Source: Isoetes taiwanensis (Eukaryota; Streptophyta; Lycopodiopsida; Isoetales; Isoetaceae). Taken from it: DNA of 64,000 nt. Location: positions 5,766,109 through 5,830,108 of the forward strand of contig JAJEKV010000004.1 of NCBI GenBank assembly GCA_021234155.1, read 5' to 3'. This document shows, piece after piece, positions 53,520 to 64,000 of this stretch; the first letter of the stretch is position 1, and each line of letters starts with the position of its first letter. Under the pieces are notes generated by a model. That model saw only the letters and a program-made list of their open reading frames with translations. It did not search any database and was not told where the DNA came from. The translations under genes were made by a program, and so were the position numbers.

Positions 53520-54955
53520 TGTTGAAGGTGTTCCTGGCAAAACCTTCAACCTCAGTGGTTTAGAACCTCCAAGTTGCTTGAGGCAACCACTCTGAGTGCA
53601 AAGATTCCAGAAAAAGTGCACAAAAGTTCACTATGAGTATGTTTCCCTGAAGGCAAAAAAGTCTGCTTCACTAAATACCCTGCAGAATATGATCTATCAA
53701 GCTATGGATATGGATATCTCTCCTCAAGATGCTCAACACTTGACACCAACAGACTGCAAAAACTCAGCGAGGTCTGAATAGGTTAGATAGGCCAAAATTA
53801 GATCACTGACCCAGTCAATTTTTGGTCAATATCCCTGGCAGAAAGCTAAAATTTGAAACTCGATATTGGCAAGGAATTTTTTTGAGCTACCAACTCTATT
53901 TTGCTCAGATTTGTCTGCACAACAGGGGCCAAGTTTTCTTTTTGACAAAAAGGAACCTATTTTTCTTTTTTGACAATCCTTTACCTAAGACTACAAGAAA
54001 TGAATAATCTTGAAAGAAATTATTTTCTAATGAAGGATTGCACGCGTGTCTAGCATTGCCTTGTTCAACATATTTAGTTTGGCAAGATTGATGCTCAAAC
54101 AATTGCTCTCCTATGCACCATGCCTGTTGTGCAATACCATTGGATCTAAAAATGTTGGCTTGAATTGGTATTGTAAATTTGCTTTGACAGGAATTTGGCT
54201 TTTATACTCTCTAATGAGTTGCTACATAGGCAGACCACACATATCTAACAGTCTGTACAGGCACAAGACGCCTAGCCTCTAATAATTGTTTGCTTTTTGA
54301 AAAGAGTTTCAATGCAACTCAAACAGATTGCTACAAAGGTCGGATTTTCAATTTAATCAAACACTCAAAAGATACAAAGTAATATCCCAAGCTCGTGGTC
54401 TTGGGCACAGGATCAAATAGGTACACATTCAACAAATCCAGGAAATTGAGTCAATAATCTAGATCATAGGTAAACATTGGAGGTCAGAATCCAGCTCAGG
54501 ATCATCAAGCCGGTCCTTCTTCAAAGCCAGAAATCGCTTCTTTGCCTCAAAGCCCTCGATTTTCTTATGTGCCAAAAAACCCCTTTTGTAAATGCTCTGT
54601 TCCGTTGGGATCTTGATCATTCCCCCTCAATCCTCTGTCTTTTAGCTCGCAATTATCATTCTTGGCATTCAACATGGTGATTCGGCCAGTTGAGGTCATG
54701 ATTTATTAGTTTGTTGGGCCGAATTAACCGGATCTTGGCGTTTTCCAAATTTAGGGTTCATAAGGGTTCAGACGAAATATCCCACAGGCTTAAATGGATT
54801 TGGCGGCCACGGTATATAACGAGAAGAAAATTCAATATTTCTGATTATTGCGTGCAATATCCACGTGGGATCCGGTACCTCCACCGCCCCACACGCCCGG
54901 ATGTTCCACGCGGCATGGGGACATTGGCTGGAAAGAGAAATTAGGCTGGGGGGGG
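53520..54955 (-). repeat. Family B LTR, U5-side part
   Basis: Begins TGTTGAAGG with the GTTGAAGGT/ACCTTCAAC stem, PBS-like TAGAACCTCCA at 53561-53571 and the TTGC..GCAA hairpin. It has TCAATTTTTGGTCAATATC near 53817 and the G-box/TATA block at about 54815-54915 (one box mutated to CCACGCGG). It is cut at 54955 by the E7 LTR. The rest of the B element is not seen on the other side within this window. Confidence 0.8.
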
Positions 54956-56702
54956 TGTTGACCCTCAACCTGGCCTAGAGAGTCAAACACAAGAAGCCAA
55001 CTTGAGTGTTCACTCAAGTTGGGGTTAGAACATCCAGATCACTTAAGGTGATCAAGCTACACAAGAATTTTCCAAAGAAAAAGCTGAATCATAGAGTTTT
55101 CATACCTTTCCCAATTCTGGATTTTGGACTCCTTGCTCAAATCAACACAGATCTCGTATGCAGATTGATTTCCAAGGTCAGATGACTGTGACTTACTCAG
55201 AAAAGTTGTAGGCAAGCAAAGGTAAAGATCTTGACCAAGTCTGAGTCTTGATCTGTGAGATATTTGATCTCAAAGTTGGGTCAATTTTTGGTCAATATCA
55301 GTCAATGTAGCAAACAGAGCCCAGAGTTTTGTAACTTGAATTGTAAATTGAATTTTAAGGAAATTCCAAGACTAGGATGCTCTATAGACTTCAAAGGTAA
55401 GGTGCATGCTGCCAAATCAAAATTTGAATCTCCAAAACTATTTTTTTGGCACTGTTTTGTGGATATCAGTATGGATTTGTATCAGACAGAATGCAAAAAA
55501 TGGCAACTCGAGTTTGAGATGGATTTTTTTTGAAATTTTTGTGCACACGGGTGCAAATAAGATGGGATATGAAGTGCAAATGGTCTTATGCAAGAAAAAA
55601 TAGGGGAATTCTTTTCTGTAAAAATGTTTGTGATACAAGAATGCTAAAGGATCATGACAGTAGACTTTTTGAATACTTGGCAATCAAGTTTCATTGATAT
55701 GAAGGTAATACAAGGTGAATAAGGATCTTAGGAACATATATCAGTCAATAATGTAGCTTAGGAGGTCAATAATAATATCAAATCAATAGTATCAGTCCAA
55801 TCTTCTCAGATTAAACCGTGGAACACTCAGAAACTTCAAGAACGTCTTCAGATCATGCTCAGCATGTATCAATGTCGAGGTTTGATGCGTCTGGGCCTTC
55901 AAAAATTCTCTGTGTCGATCACCCCAGTTATATTTTCAAATTTTTATGGATCCAGAATCTTAGGCCTTGATTATGGGTTCGTTTGGTAGCTAAGAGGCGG
56001 GAAGAGGGGATTCGGGAGGAATTTAAGGCAGAAACAGAGGCCCCTGGCCGATTCGAAGGAGTTTTCTAATTTTAGGGTTCGTGGAGGGAATCTCGCGAGC
56101 ATCTTTCGAGTATATTTGGAGATTCCGGCCTTTTAAAAATTCAATTTTCAATGGTATAAGTGGGAAAATGAACCTTTGGTTTTTTTTGGGATCTCCTAGG
56201 AATCTTTGAGGATACCCTCCAAAAGGTTGGGAGCATATCTGGCCTTGCCACGTGGCATATGGCATCCTTATGGCATCTAGAATGATACCTAGGTTATTCA
56301 CCTAGGGTTTTGACATAGAATTTATTTTCCAAAGGAAAAGGCAAAAAGTGGAATGGCATATGAAATAGAAGGGAATTTGTGATAGAATGAGAGTGGGGTT
56401 GAGGAATCAAGGCAAAAATGAGAGAGGGCATGGAGAAATGTAAAGGGGAATAATTTAGGGGCAAAAGATTCTAGATTACTATGGGGTCTTCCAAACTCTA
56501 GCTTCCAATCTTCAAAAAGGCATCTTCCAAACTACTTATCCAAAACCTTATAAGCATCCTTTGACCTCAAATGGAGCATTTCTTATGAGAGTTGACCTCG
56601 AAGATAAAGATCCCTTGACCTTCACATCAATGTTGACTACCAAGTCTCCCTAACTTTAGCAACCAAACCAATCAATTAGTATGTTGCCCTTTGGGAGCAA
56701 CA
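54956..56702 (-). repeat. E7 3' LTR, family A2, complete
   Basis: 1747 bp from TGTTGACCCTCAACCTGG to the palindrome at 56682-56702 (one mismatch, GGGAGCAACA). Very similar to the E8 LTRs. It inserted in a family B LTR; no duplication can be checked because the other end of E7 is missing. Confidence 0.9.
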
Positions 56703-57560
56703 TCTCGCCAAAACAAGAAAATGGCTGGTCCCCTCAGCCATAAAGGGTCTTCATATCTGCTCAAAAGTGTATGAATGAGGATTATGGTAGAAAGAGAATG
56801 TAAAGTGCAAGTGTTGATGGAATGGAGGTGAATATGGTGGTGTGAAGAAGTGAGTGGGTGAAAGAGAGGTAAGAATAAGTGTAATCATGGTGAAATGGTG
56901 GTGGAAGTGGAGTGTATGAAGTGAGATGAATGTGTAAATGTTTGAATTTCGCCAAAACAAGAAAATGTGTGAAGAATGAGTATGGATATAGTAGGATAGT
57001 GATGGAAGTAGAGTGCACAAAGTGAGGTGAAAGTGAGATCTCGCCAAAACAAAAAAAAATGTATGCATTCCTGATCCTTGAAAAATGCAACTCTGCTATG
57101 GTGGTAAAGCTGAACTGCAGAGTGCTTCTTTTTGGGAATGAGAACAAGAATAAAGAGTCTGAATGGATGGCAGGACCACTTATGGCAGATGAATAAAGAT
57201 GGAGAAAGGGTGCACCTGTCATGGAAACATACAAACAAATTAAACTTGATTCTTGCAACTCTGCTATGATGGTGAAGCTGAATTTACAGAGTGCACGTTT
57301 GGGGAGATATAATGAAAGAGCATGGCTGAATGGAGGGTAGGACCACAAATGAGACAGGTGAATGAAAATGGACAAAGGGTGCTCCTGCAAATGACACTTG
57401 GCAATTAATAAAAATCCCTGTTTTGAAGCTATTTGATGGCTCATCCTTCATACTGGCTAATCTGCAAACATAAACTTAATGAAGACATTAGTTCTAAAGT
57501 TAAGACAAAGTGGAATCCAACCTATCTAGTGTCTAACTTTAATTCTAACTTGTTTAAATT
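56703..57560 (-). other. E7 3' UTR, three PPT-like motifs
   Basis: TTTTGGCGAGA on the minus strand at 56703-56713 and 57039-57049, TTTTGGCGAA at 56948-56957. Hairpin pairs at about 57085-57126 and 57258-57295. A 220-codon frame (56782-57444) parallels the 256-codon frame of E8 in sequence but has no recognised domain. Confidence 0.65.
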
Positions 57561-59601
57561 CTAGAGCATAAAAAGGGACAAGCAAATGTGTTGATCCCAG
57601 TACCTCTTCAAGTGAATAGTGTTGATAGGATTTGGGAGTGACAAACCTGAAGTTAATTCCTTTAACCAATATGAATTAGTGCCTGCAGGTTCCAACACTT
57701 TATAGGGTCCCTCCCGAAGATTCTCAAACTTACTGGCCGAGTCCTCTCTTTATTTATTCCATTTCAAAACCAATTCTCCAGTCTTGAAGATCCCTTGTAT
57801 TTTATGAGCAGCTTTGAAAGCTGCCAAATCCTTGGCTTTTTTAAGCAAGTTAGCATTCTCAGCTTCCATTCTATATTCCTCTAAATGCAGTAGGTCATCC
57901 AATCTTTCCTGCAAAGCATGCTCAAAAGGCAAACACAGCTTATGAGCTAACCTCAGAGATGGAAGCTCAAGCTCTACTGGAAGCACAGCTTCAATTCCAT
58001 AGACTAAGTTAAAAGGAGTATGAGTGGTTGCTGCTTTAATGGTAACTCTATAAGCCCATAGGGCATCCACCAGTTTGACATGCCAATCCTTTTGATTATC
58101 ATCCACTGTTTTCTGCAAAATGCCCTTCAAAACTTTATTAGTAGCTTCTGCTTGACCATTACCTTGAGGAACTCTTGGTATGTTTGACTTTAAGAATGGT
58201 CAATAGATTAGCAATGACTTCATTCACAAAAGGGGTGCCCCTATCGAAACCGTGCACAAATATACTCATGTAAGAACCTAGCTGTTGTGATGGTATTAGC
58301 CTGTCTCAAAGGAATTGCCTCTGCCCATTTGGTAAAATAATCTGTAGCTACAATAATATGCTGATGTTGTCCTGCAGAAGGGGGGTTAATAGGACCAATA
58401 TAATCTAATCCCCAAATTTGGAAAGGTCCTGGAGAAATTATGGGGTTTAGTGCAGCTGGGAGGAGGATCCTTTTGCCAAATATTTGGCACTTGTGGCAAG
58501 ATTTTATAGCAGTATAGCAATCTTTAAATATTGTAGGCCAATAGTATCCTGACCTGAGAATTTTCTTGGCGATAGTGTCTCCAAAAAATGGCCTCCACAT
58601 ATTCCTTCATGCATTTCCCTAATGATCAAGGCAGATTCTTCTTCATTGACACACCTTAATAATAATCCATCCTGTTGACTTTACATAAAACATCATTAAT
58701 CATTTTGAACTGCCTGCTCTTTTCTTTAAATCTCCTTTGCTGGCTCGAGGTCAATCCTGAGGGCATCTCCTTAAATTGTAGGAAATTCTTTATAGGTAGC
58801 TGCCAATCTTGTTGGCCCTGCTCATCATCATCATGCACCTAAATAAGCTAAGGCATCCACAAAGTCAACAACTTCTACTACATCTTCATGGTCAAAGAAG
58901 ATATAAGGTAAATATAGACTGGGGCTTTTCACTTGATGTAACTCTTTTATAGAAATGTCAAAGGTGCAGTAACTTGCAAGCCCACCTTTGAATTTTTGGC
59001 TTAGAAGTAGCCTTACCAAATAACAAACCTGTTGGATTTTGTTTCATATAAACTTGAACTGAGCTCTTCAATAATAAATGACCTTGTCTGTCAATTAGAA
59101 ACATGAGAGCAGCAAACACTCTTCTCCATTCGGTGTATCTTTCTTCAGTTGAACTCCACTATTTACTGGCAAAAGCTATGGTGTGCTTGTCCTGCAAAAT
59201 AGCTAAGCCTATGGCCTTTTTAGTAATAGTAATGTAAACCTCAAATGGCTTGTCCAAATCTGGTTTTTTCAGGAGAGTTGCTTCACAAATGGACTTTATA
59301 AGCAATTCAAAAGACTCTTGGCAATCTGATGACCATGTAACAGGGACATGCTTGCTCTCAGATTTGGAAATCCTGCCTATTCTTGTCAGCTTAGAAATAG
59401 GGCTTATAATGTGAGCAAAATTAGGAATATACATCCTAAGAAAACTAGTCATGCCAATAAAACTTTTGACCTGCTTCAAGTTTTTGGGGGGCACCAGTTT
59501 TTTGAGAGCTTCAACTTTTTCTTGTGCCACCTGTATACCATTGTTTGTTGGATACCTCGTGTCCCAAAAGTTGCCCTTTGGATGCAAAAAAAATACACTT
59601 C
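57561..59601 (-). pseudogene. pol: E7 RT end, native RNase H and integrase, decayed
   Basis: From the stop at 57561-57563 upstream: the integrase C-terminal part has an in-frame stop (WNK, TAA, REDS) near 57750. The core (58241-58600: SCHKCQIF, WGLDYIGP, ATDYFTKWAEAIPL) is separated by a deletion that removes codons just before DRGTPF. RNase H fragments lie at 58656-59019, and the RT thumb and RNase H start (KQVKSFIGMTSFLRMYIPNF, FEVYITITKKAIGLAIL) at 59159-59560. It is cut at 59601 within KKCIFFASKG by the X LTR. The sequence is closest to E8. Confidence 0.85.
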
Positions 59602-61246
59602 TGTGACGTCCCCTACTCGCATACGGTGCACTCACCGTATACAAACAGGAGTTCATCCCCCATACCAGCTCCATGCCAATACAGGGCCCTCCACATAACA
59701 CTGCAACCGTGACGGGTTCCAGTGGGAAGAGTGAAGGGGTCATTTTACCCCGTCTCCCTCAGGGTCTACCTAGCCGCGGAAGCGTAACATACATGTCAGT
59801 ACACAACATAAGCACATATCCACCTCGAAGGGTAGTCCATCACATCTGCATAAACAAGGTGAGCCAATACATAAGGGAAGTTCTACCCAAGGCTCAGACT
59901 CAAGGGGATGACTGACGGCTTGGGTCTCCAGAGTTCATTGCAGACAGAATTCATGGCAATGGATTTGGCTGGCATATGAACATGGCATAGGGTTGTCCAC
60001 TCCATCGCCCCTCTCCCATTGCACACTTTGCGAGTAGGCTGAAAAGTGTCGGGACTGGATTTGTAGCCCGGCGGGATGCATAGCCAAAAGGGTGTTCACG
60101 GGTTTCATCCTCCCGGTTCCGATGGGGCGGGAAGGGATCGCCCCCTCGAGAGATCTACATCTTTCGACTCAAGGTGACTAGAGGGCCCTTTGCCTTGTAT
60201 TCAATGAACCCACTGGAAAGTGTGCACCACTTCACGGTGTCGAGTCCATGCCTCACCCGCACTTCGGTGGTGAGCCATTAGACCTAGTCACAATGATCCT
60301 GGTAGGCCTTACACACCCGGATGGATCGTTCAAGAGTCGGGACATGAACCTTCTTCTCGGCCGGTCGGCCCTTCACCCACAACCCGTGTGGTTCTTGTAC
60401 ACATGCCGAATCTATAGTGTGCTAGAGAGGCTACTCTAGGAGCATCTACTACCAAGCTTTAGGTCTCTACCCCCCTTCCCAATACAAGGAGTTCATAGAG
60501 ATACATCATCCATATACATCACAGAAGAACTAAAGAACTATATCTAATCTACAGCATAGAGTTAGGTTCTTTAGTTAGAGGCTGGTATCTAGAGATCTAG
60601 AAGGCTGCTGTGGGCAATTTAATAGGCTAAACCTACTGATTCTATGACCGCATTAGGGTTTAGACTATCTAATTGGCCAAATACCTGATCCTTGAGTGGC
60701 TCCTCCTGACCTGAGCTCGACCATCCTGTTGAAACGCTCGAATCAGGGGAAACTAACGGTGCAATTCTCTCGGCAGATCGGGGGCGGTTTTAGTGTTGAG
60801 GCAGCCAAAATAGAGTTCTAAAACCCTAGAAACGAAAATTGGGCAAGTTAGGGTTTTCCTCCCTTAATAGACAAGGGGGTTGGCTAGGGTTTCCAATTAT
60901 CCCCTTTAGGCATGTGGGATAATTGGGAATGGGCCCACTTGCCTTTAATGGCTAGGTGGCAAAATGTGCCCACATTAATGTGTACATTGGAAAATGTGCA
61001 CATTAATTGCACCTATGGGTGTGGCCCACTTGGCATGAAGTGGCCATATGGGAAAATGTGCACCTAAGTGAATGTGCACGTTGTTTAATGTGCACATTAA
61101 TAAATGCACACTCCTTGCACGTTGCCCCCTAGGGCTACTAGCCTAGCTACACGTTGGCGTATCGTCGGTCGAGGTGGCGGCGTGCTGCGTGACGAGGCGC
61201 GATAAAGATATCGTCCCGGGGCGTATCTTTGGCTTTGAACGTCACA
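59602..61246 (-). repeat. LTR of element X, unrelated gypsy family
   Basis: A 1645-bp block with 8-base inverted ends (TGTGACGT..ACGTCACA, allowing for the inner bases) inserted in E7 RT. It is visibly richer in G+C and CpG than its surroundings. In minus-strand sense it is preceded by AAGGTGGGGAGAA, a good polypurine tract, so this would be the 3' LTR. A cluster of GTGCACATT repeats lies at 60955-61120, and AAAGATA/TATCTTT form a stem near the end at 61204-61230. Plus-strand frames here (to 80 codons) have no support. Confidence 0.75.
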
Positions 61247-61330
61247 TTCTCCCCACCTTGAAATGATGTTTGTCCATCAACATGATCGCGGGTCTCCCAC
61301 CTTGGGATCATCCTAACCTGCAATCAACCT
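61247..61330 (-). pseudogene. pol: C-terminal tail of X pol
   Basis: Read on the minus strand, the bases before the LTR encode MIPRWETRDHVDGQTSFQGG, then EN, and the frame runs into the LTR (VTFKAKDTPRDD). Endings of the type DGQTSFQGGEN are familiar from plant Ty3/gypsy polyproteins, where the polypurine tract is part of the last codons. A stop occurs a few codons upstream, so only a short tail is recognisable. Identification is tentative. Confidence 0.45.
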
Positions 61331-62100
61331 GATACATACGATAAGCTACTATAATACTTACACATTTATTACGATTACCTTAAGGTAATATTTTTAGGAC
61401 ATTATCACGCCATTATATTATGAAATAACTTATCAATTCATAGCATTATTAAAACAGGTTATTCAATAATTCACTTAACATGACAATTAAGTTTATCAAA
61501 ATTAAAATTAGCGTCCGAGGTACTCTTCATTCCTTGCAACACATTCCAACAAAATTTGTGTTGCAAGTCTTCGTAGCTCGACCTCCTTGCCCTCCGGAGC
61601 GCTCTATTGGCCTGCAGGTCGAACTACGTTAGTACCATTATAATTATTAATAAAATTTTGGTTATATGGTGACCACCCCACCTATCTACATGGATGCATG
61701 GCTAATCTCCCGGCGTAGGAAGAGGGTGAATCTTCCATTATGGCCGTGGAGACAGCACCTATATGCCTATATGCCGCTCATGCCTACACCCTAGTTGCCC
61801 AGCGTGGAGGATAGGTCCTTCCCGTATATGGGGCGTGAAGGCCTGATTCCTCCTATCAAAGCATATATGGGGCTAGAGGTGCTTTTCCTACCAGTGCATT
61901 CCTTCGTGACCTCCTTTCTCTCGAGGTCGTCTACTTCCGTGGGACAGAAGTAGACTTTCTAATCTACCTTCCACTCGCCCAAGCGGAAACGCGGTCATGC
62001 CTACATTGACATTACACCACGCCCTAGAGATCACCGTAGTGGTCTCATCATCGGTCACAACGCATGCGACCCATACCTAGCATAGGTTGCATGCGTAGAT
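61331..62100. other. Unassigned sequence between X and E9
   Basis: AT-rich at 61331-61520, then GC-richer to 62100 with short palindrome-like stretches (for example GTTGCAAG and CTTGCAAC near 61537-61570). No open frame above 60 codons with family resemblance is visible on either strand. It could be internal sequence of X, a different insertion or non-coding flank; the breakpoint with E9 near 62100 is not marked by any repeat I can see. Confidence 0.35.
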
Positions 62101-62711
62101 TAATCTTAACTATACTCTGGCCTACTCTTTTTAAGGATTGTTATAACACCATTAAATGTTGTCGCGAATGCCAAATTTTTGGTAAAAGTGTTGCAACCAC
62201 TCTCCTTACTGCCATAACCTCTCCAGGGCCATTTCAAACATGGGGACTTGACTTTATAGGTCCAATAGATCCTCCTTCATCAGCTCAGCATCAATTCATC
62301 TTTGTGGCTACGGATTACTTTACAAATTGGGCTGAAGCAGTCCCACTTAGAGAGGCAAATGCTTTTACTACATCAAGATTTCTCCATGAAAATATTTGGT
62401 GCTAGATTTGGAATTCCTTTCAAAATTATCTCTGATAGGGGAACTCAATTCATGAATCAAACCATTGCTTTGCTGCTAGCTACTCTCAAGGTCAAGCATA
62501 CCAAAAGCTCAAAGATACTACCCTCAAGGAAATGGTCAAGGTGAGAGTCAACAAACAAGGTCTTAAAGTCAATTTTGGAGAAAACCATTAGTATCTCTAA
62601 AAAGGATTGGCATTTGAAATTGCCCAGGTGCTTTATGGGCATATAGGGGCGACCATTAAATCATCTACAAAGCATGTACCCTTTAGCCTTGTTTATGGCA
62701 TAGAATCCATT
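62101..62711 (+). pseudogene. pol: E9 integrase core, family B, broken
   Basis: Family B-type integrase in plus sense: LWPTLFKDCYNTIKCCRECQIF, TWGLDFIGPIDPPSSAQHQF and ATDYFTNWAEAVPL in one frame. A one-base shift near 62400 is followed by ARFGIPFKIISDRGTQFMN, KVKHTKSS, a further shift, and a frameshifted QGNGQ-type and STNKVL region. It ends inside the codons of YGIESV at 62711, where an A2 LTR begins. The start is ill-defined at about 62100. It is clearly related to 13264-14175, but it is separately decayed and in opposite orientation. Confidence 0.8.
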
Positions 62712-64000
62712 TGTTGCCCCAAAGGGCAACATATACTAATTGATTGGTTTGTTTGCTAAAGATAGGGAGACTTGGTAGTCAACATTGTTGTGAAGGTCAA
62801 GGGATCTTTATCCTCAAGGTCAACTCTCATAAGAAATGCTCCATTTGAGGTCAAAGGATGCTTATAAGGTTTTGGGTAAGAAGTTTGGAAGATACCTTTT
62901 GAAGATTGGAAGCTAGAGTTTGGAAGACCCCATGGTAAACTAGAATCTTTTGCTCCTAAATTATTCCTCTTTACATTTCTCCATGCCCCCCTCTCATTTT
63001 TGCCTTGATGCCTCAACCACATTCTCATTCTATCACAAATTCCTTTCTATTTCATATGCCTCTCCACTTTTTGCCTTTTCCTTTGAAAAATAAATTCTAT
63101 GTCAAAACCCTAGGTGAATAACCTAGGTATCACTCTAGATGCCATAAGGATGCCATATGCCATGTGGCAAGGCCAGATATGCTCCCAAACTTTTGGAGGG
63201 CATCCTCAAAGATTCCTAGGAGATCCCAAAAAACCAAAGGGTCATTTTTCCCACTTACACCATTGAAAATTTAATTTTTAAAAGGCCAGAATCTCCAAAA
63301 ATACTCGAAAGATGCTCATGAGATTCCCTCCACGAACCCTAAAATTAGAAAACTCCTTGAATCGGCCAGAACCTCTGTTTTACGCCTTAAATTCCTCCCC
63401 GAATCTTCTCTTCCCGCCTCTTAGCTACCAAACAAACCCATAATCAAAGCCTAAGATTCTCGGATCCATAAAAATTTGAAAATATAACTGGGGTGATCGA
63501 CCTGAGAGAATTTTTGAAGGCCCAGACGCATCAAACCTCGACATTGATACATGCTGAGCATGATCTGAAGACGTTTTTGAAGTTTCTGAGTGTTCCACAG
63601 TTCAATCTGAGAAGATTGGACTGATACTATTGATTTGATATTATTATTGACCTCCTAAGCTACATTATTGACTGATATATGTTCCTAAGATCCTTATTCA
63701 CCTTGTATTACCTTCATATCAATGAAAATTGATTGCCAAGTATTCAAAAGGTCTACTGTCATGATCCTTTAGCATTCTTGTATCACAAACATTTTACAGA
63801 AAAGAATTCCCCTGCTTTTTCTTGCATTAAACCATTTGCACTTCATATCCCATCTTATTTGCACCTGTGTGCACAAAAATTTCAAAAAAAATCCATCTCA
63901 AACTCGAGTTACCATTTTTTGCATTCTGTCTGATACAAATCCAGACTGATATCTACAAAACAATGCCAAAAAAATAGTTTTAGAGATTCAAATTTTGATT
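62712..64000 (+). repeat. Family A2 LTR running off the window
   Basis: Starts with a 20-base version of the U3 palindrome (62712-62731) and matches the reverse complement of the E8 LTR throughout, including the TATA-like AAATATAACTGGGG near 63480 and the GAAGGCCCAGACGCATC block. It inserted into E9 integrase with left flank AATCCATT; the other end and any duplication lie beyond 64000. Confidence 0.85.

Noticed and set aside
56782-57444. 220-codon frame as a possible env-like gene
   Set aside because: No signal peptide, membrane segment pattern or surface/transmembrane layout beyond low-complexity hydrophobic runs; built on a tandem repeat. Kept only as a low-interest observation.
60248-60439. 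63-codon plus-strand frame in a CpG-rich stretch as a possible host exon
   Set aside because: Lies inside the X LTR, has no convincing splice context and no recognised domain.
59602-61246. X block as a DNA transposon with terminal inverted repeats
   Set aside because: Ends are TG..CA with only about 8 inverted bases, a polypurine tract adjoins one side, and a gypsy-type pol tail runs into it, which fits an LTR better. No transposase is seen.
1-64000. tRNA or rRNA genes
   Set aside because: The only tRNA-like sequence is the 11-18-base complement of a tRNA-Gln 3' end at PBS sites; no cloverleaf or rRNA segment was recognised on either strand by eye.

Overview
The window contains only repetitive DNA: no host gene, tRNA, rRNA or CRISPR array is supported. 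It is a nest of Ty3/gypsy-type LTR retrotransposons, most of them broken, and looks like intergenic sequence from a land plant with a large, transposon-rich genome. That rests on gag-pol of the plant Tat/Athila type (DGGS protease, an additional RNase H of the archaeal/RVT_3 type, no chromodomain), long LTRs of 1.7-2.6 kb and same-family nesting. The species cannot be named from the sequence.

I use working names. Family A (subfamilies A1 and A2) has LTRs of about 1.74-1.97 kb. Family B has LTRs of about 2.5 kb with related but diverged internal sequence. X is an unrelated, GC- and CpG-richer gypsy element. Copies are E1-E9. LTR ends were set by TG..CA termini, the adjacent primer-binding site or polypurine tract, and junctions with interrupted genes.

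Layout. 1-950: family B LTR piece (sense -), cut by 951-3403, a near-complete B LTR in the opposite orientation. 3402-7625: E1 (A1, -), the 5' half of an element with its 5' LTR. 7626-9270: B LTR piece. 9271-12335: B gag start plus a full B LTR. 12336-19161: E2 (-), a chimera with family B pol and 3' end joined to family A gag and 5' LTR. 19162-22440: E3 (+), integrase end, 3' UTR and 3' LTR. 22441-26157: E4 (+), integrase, 3' UTR and 3' LTR. 26158-32076 and 51898-53519: E5 (A1, +), split by E6 (32077-51897, -), which is flanked by a GGGTA target-site duplication. E6 is itself split by E8 (39089-48851, A2, -). 53520-54955: B LTR piece. 54956-59601: E7 (A2, -), cut in RT by the X LTR (59602-61246). 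61247-62100: X flank and unassigned DNA. 62101-62711: E9, B integrase (+). 62712-64000: an A2 LTR leaving the window.

In these elements one reading frame runs gag (capsid-like region, coiled-coil-like stretch, three CCHC knuckles), protease, archaeal-type RNase H, reverse transcriptase, a native gypsy RNase H lacking key Asp residues, then integrase (HHCC, DD35E). The most notable features are the RNase H placed before RT, hairpins at both LTR ends kept as structures but with different sequences in A and B, a second copy of the primer-binding-site start inside U5, and repeated polypurine-tract-like motifs in the 3' UTR. No copy has a fully intact gag-pol.
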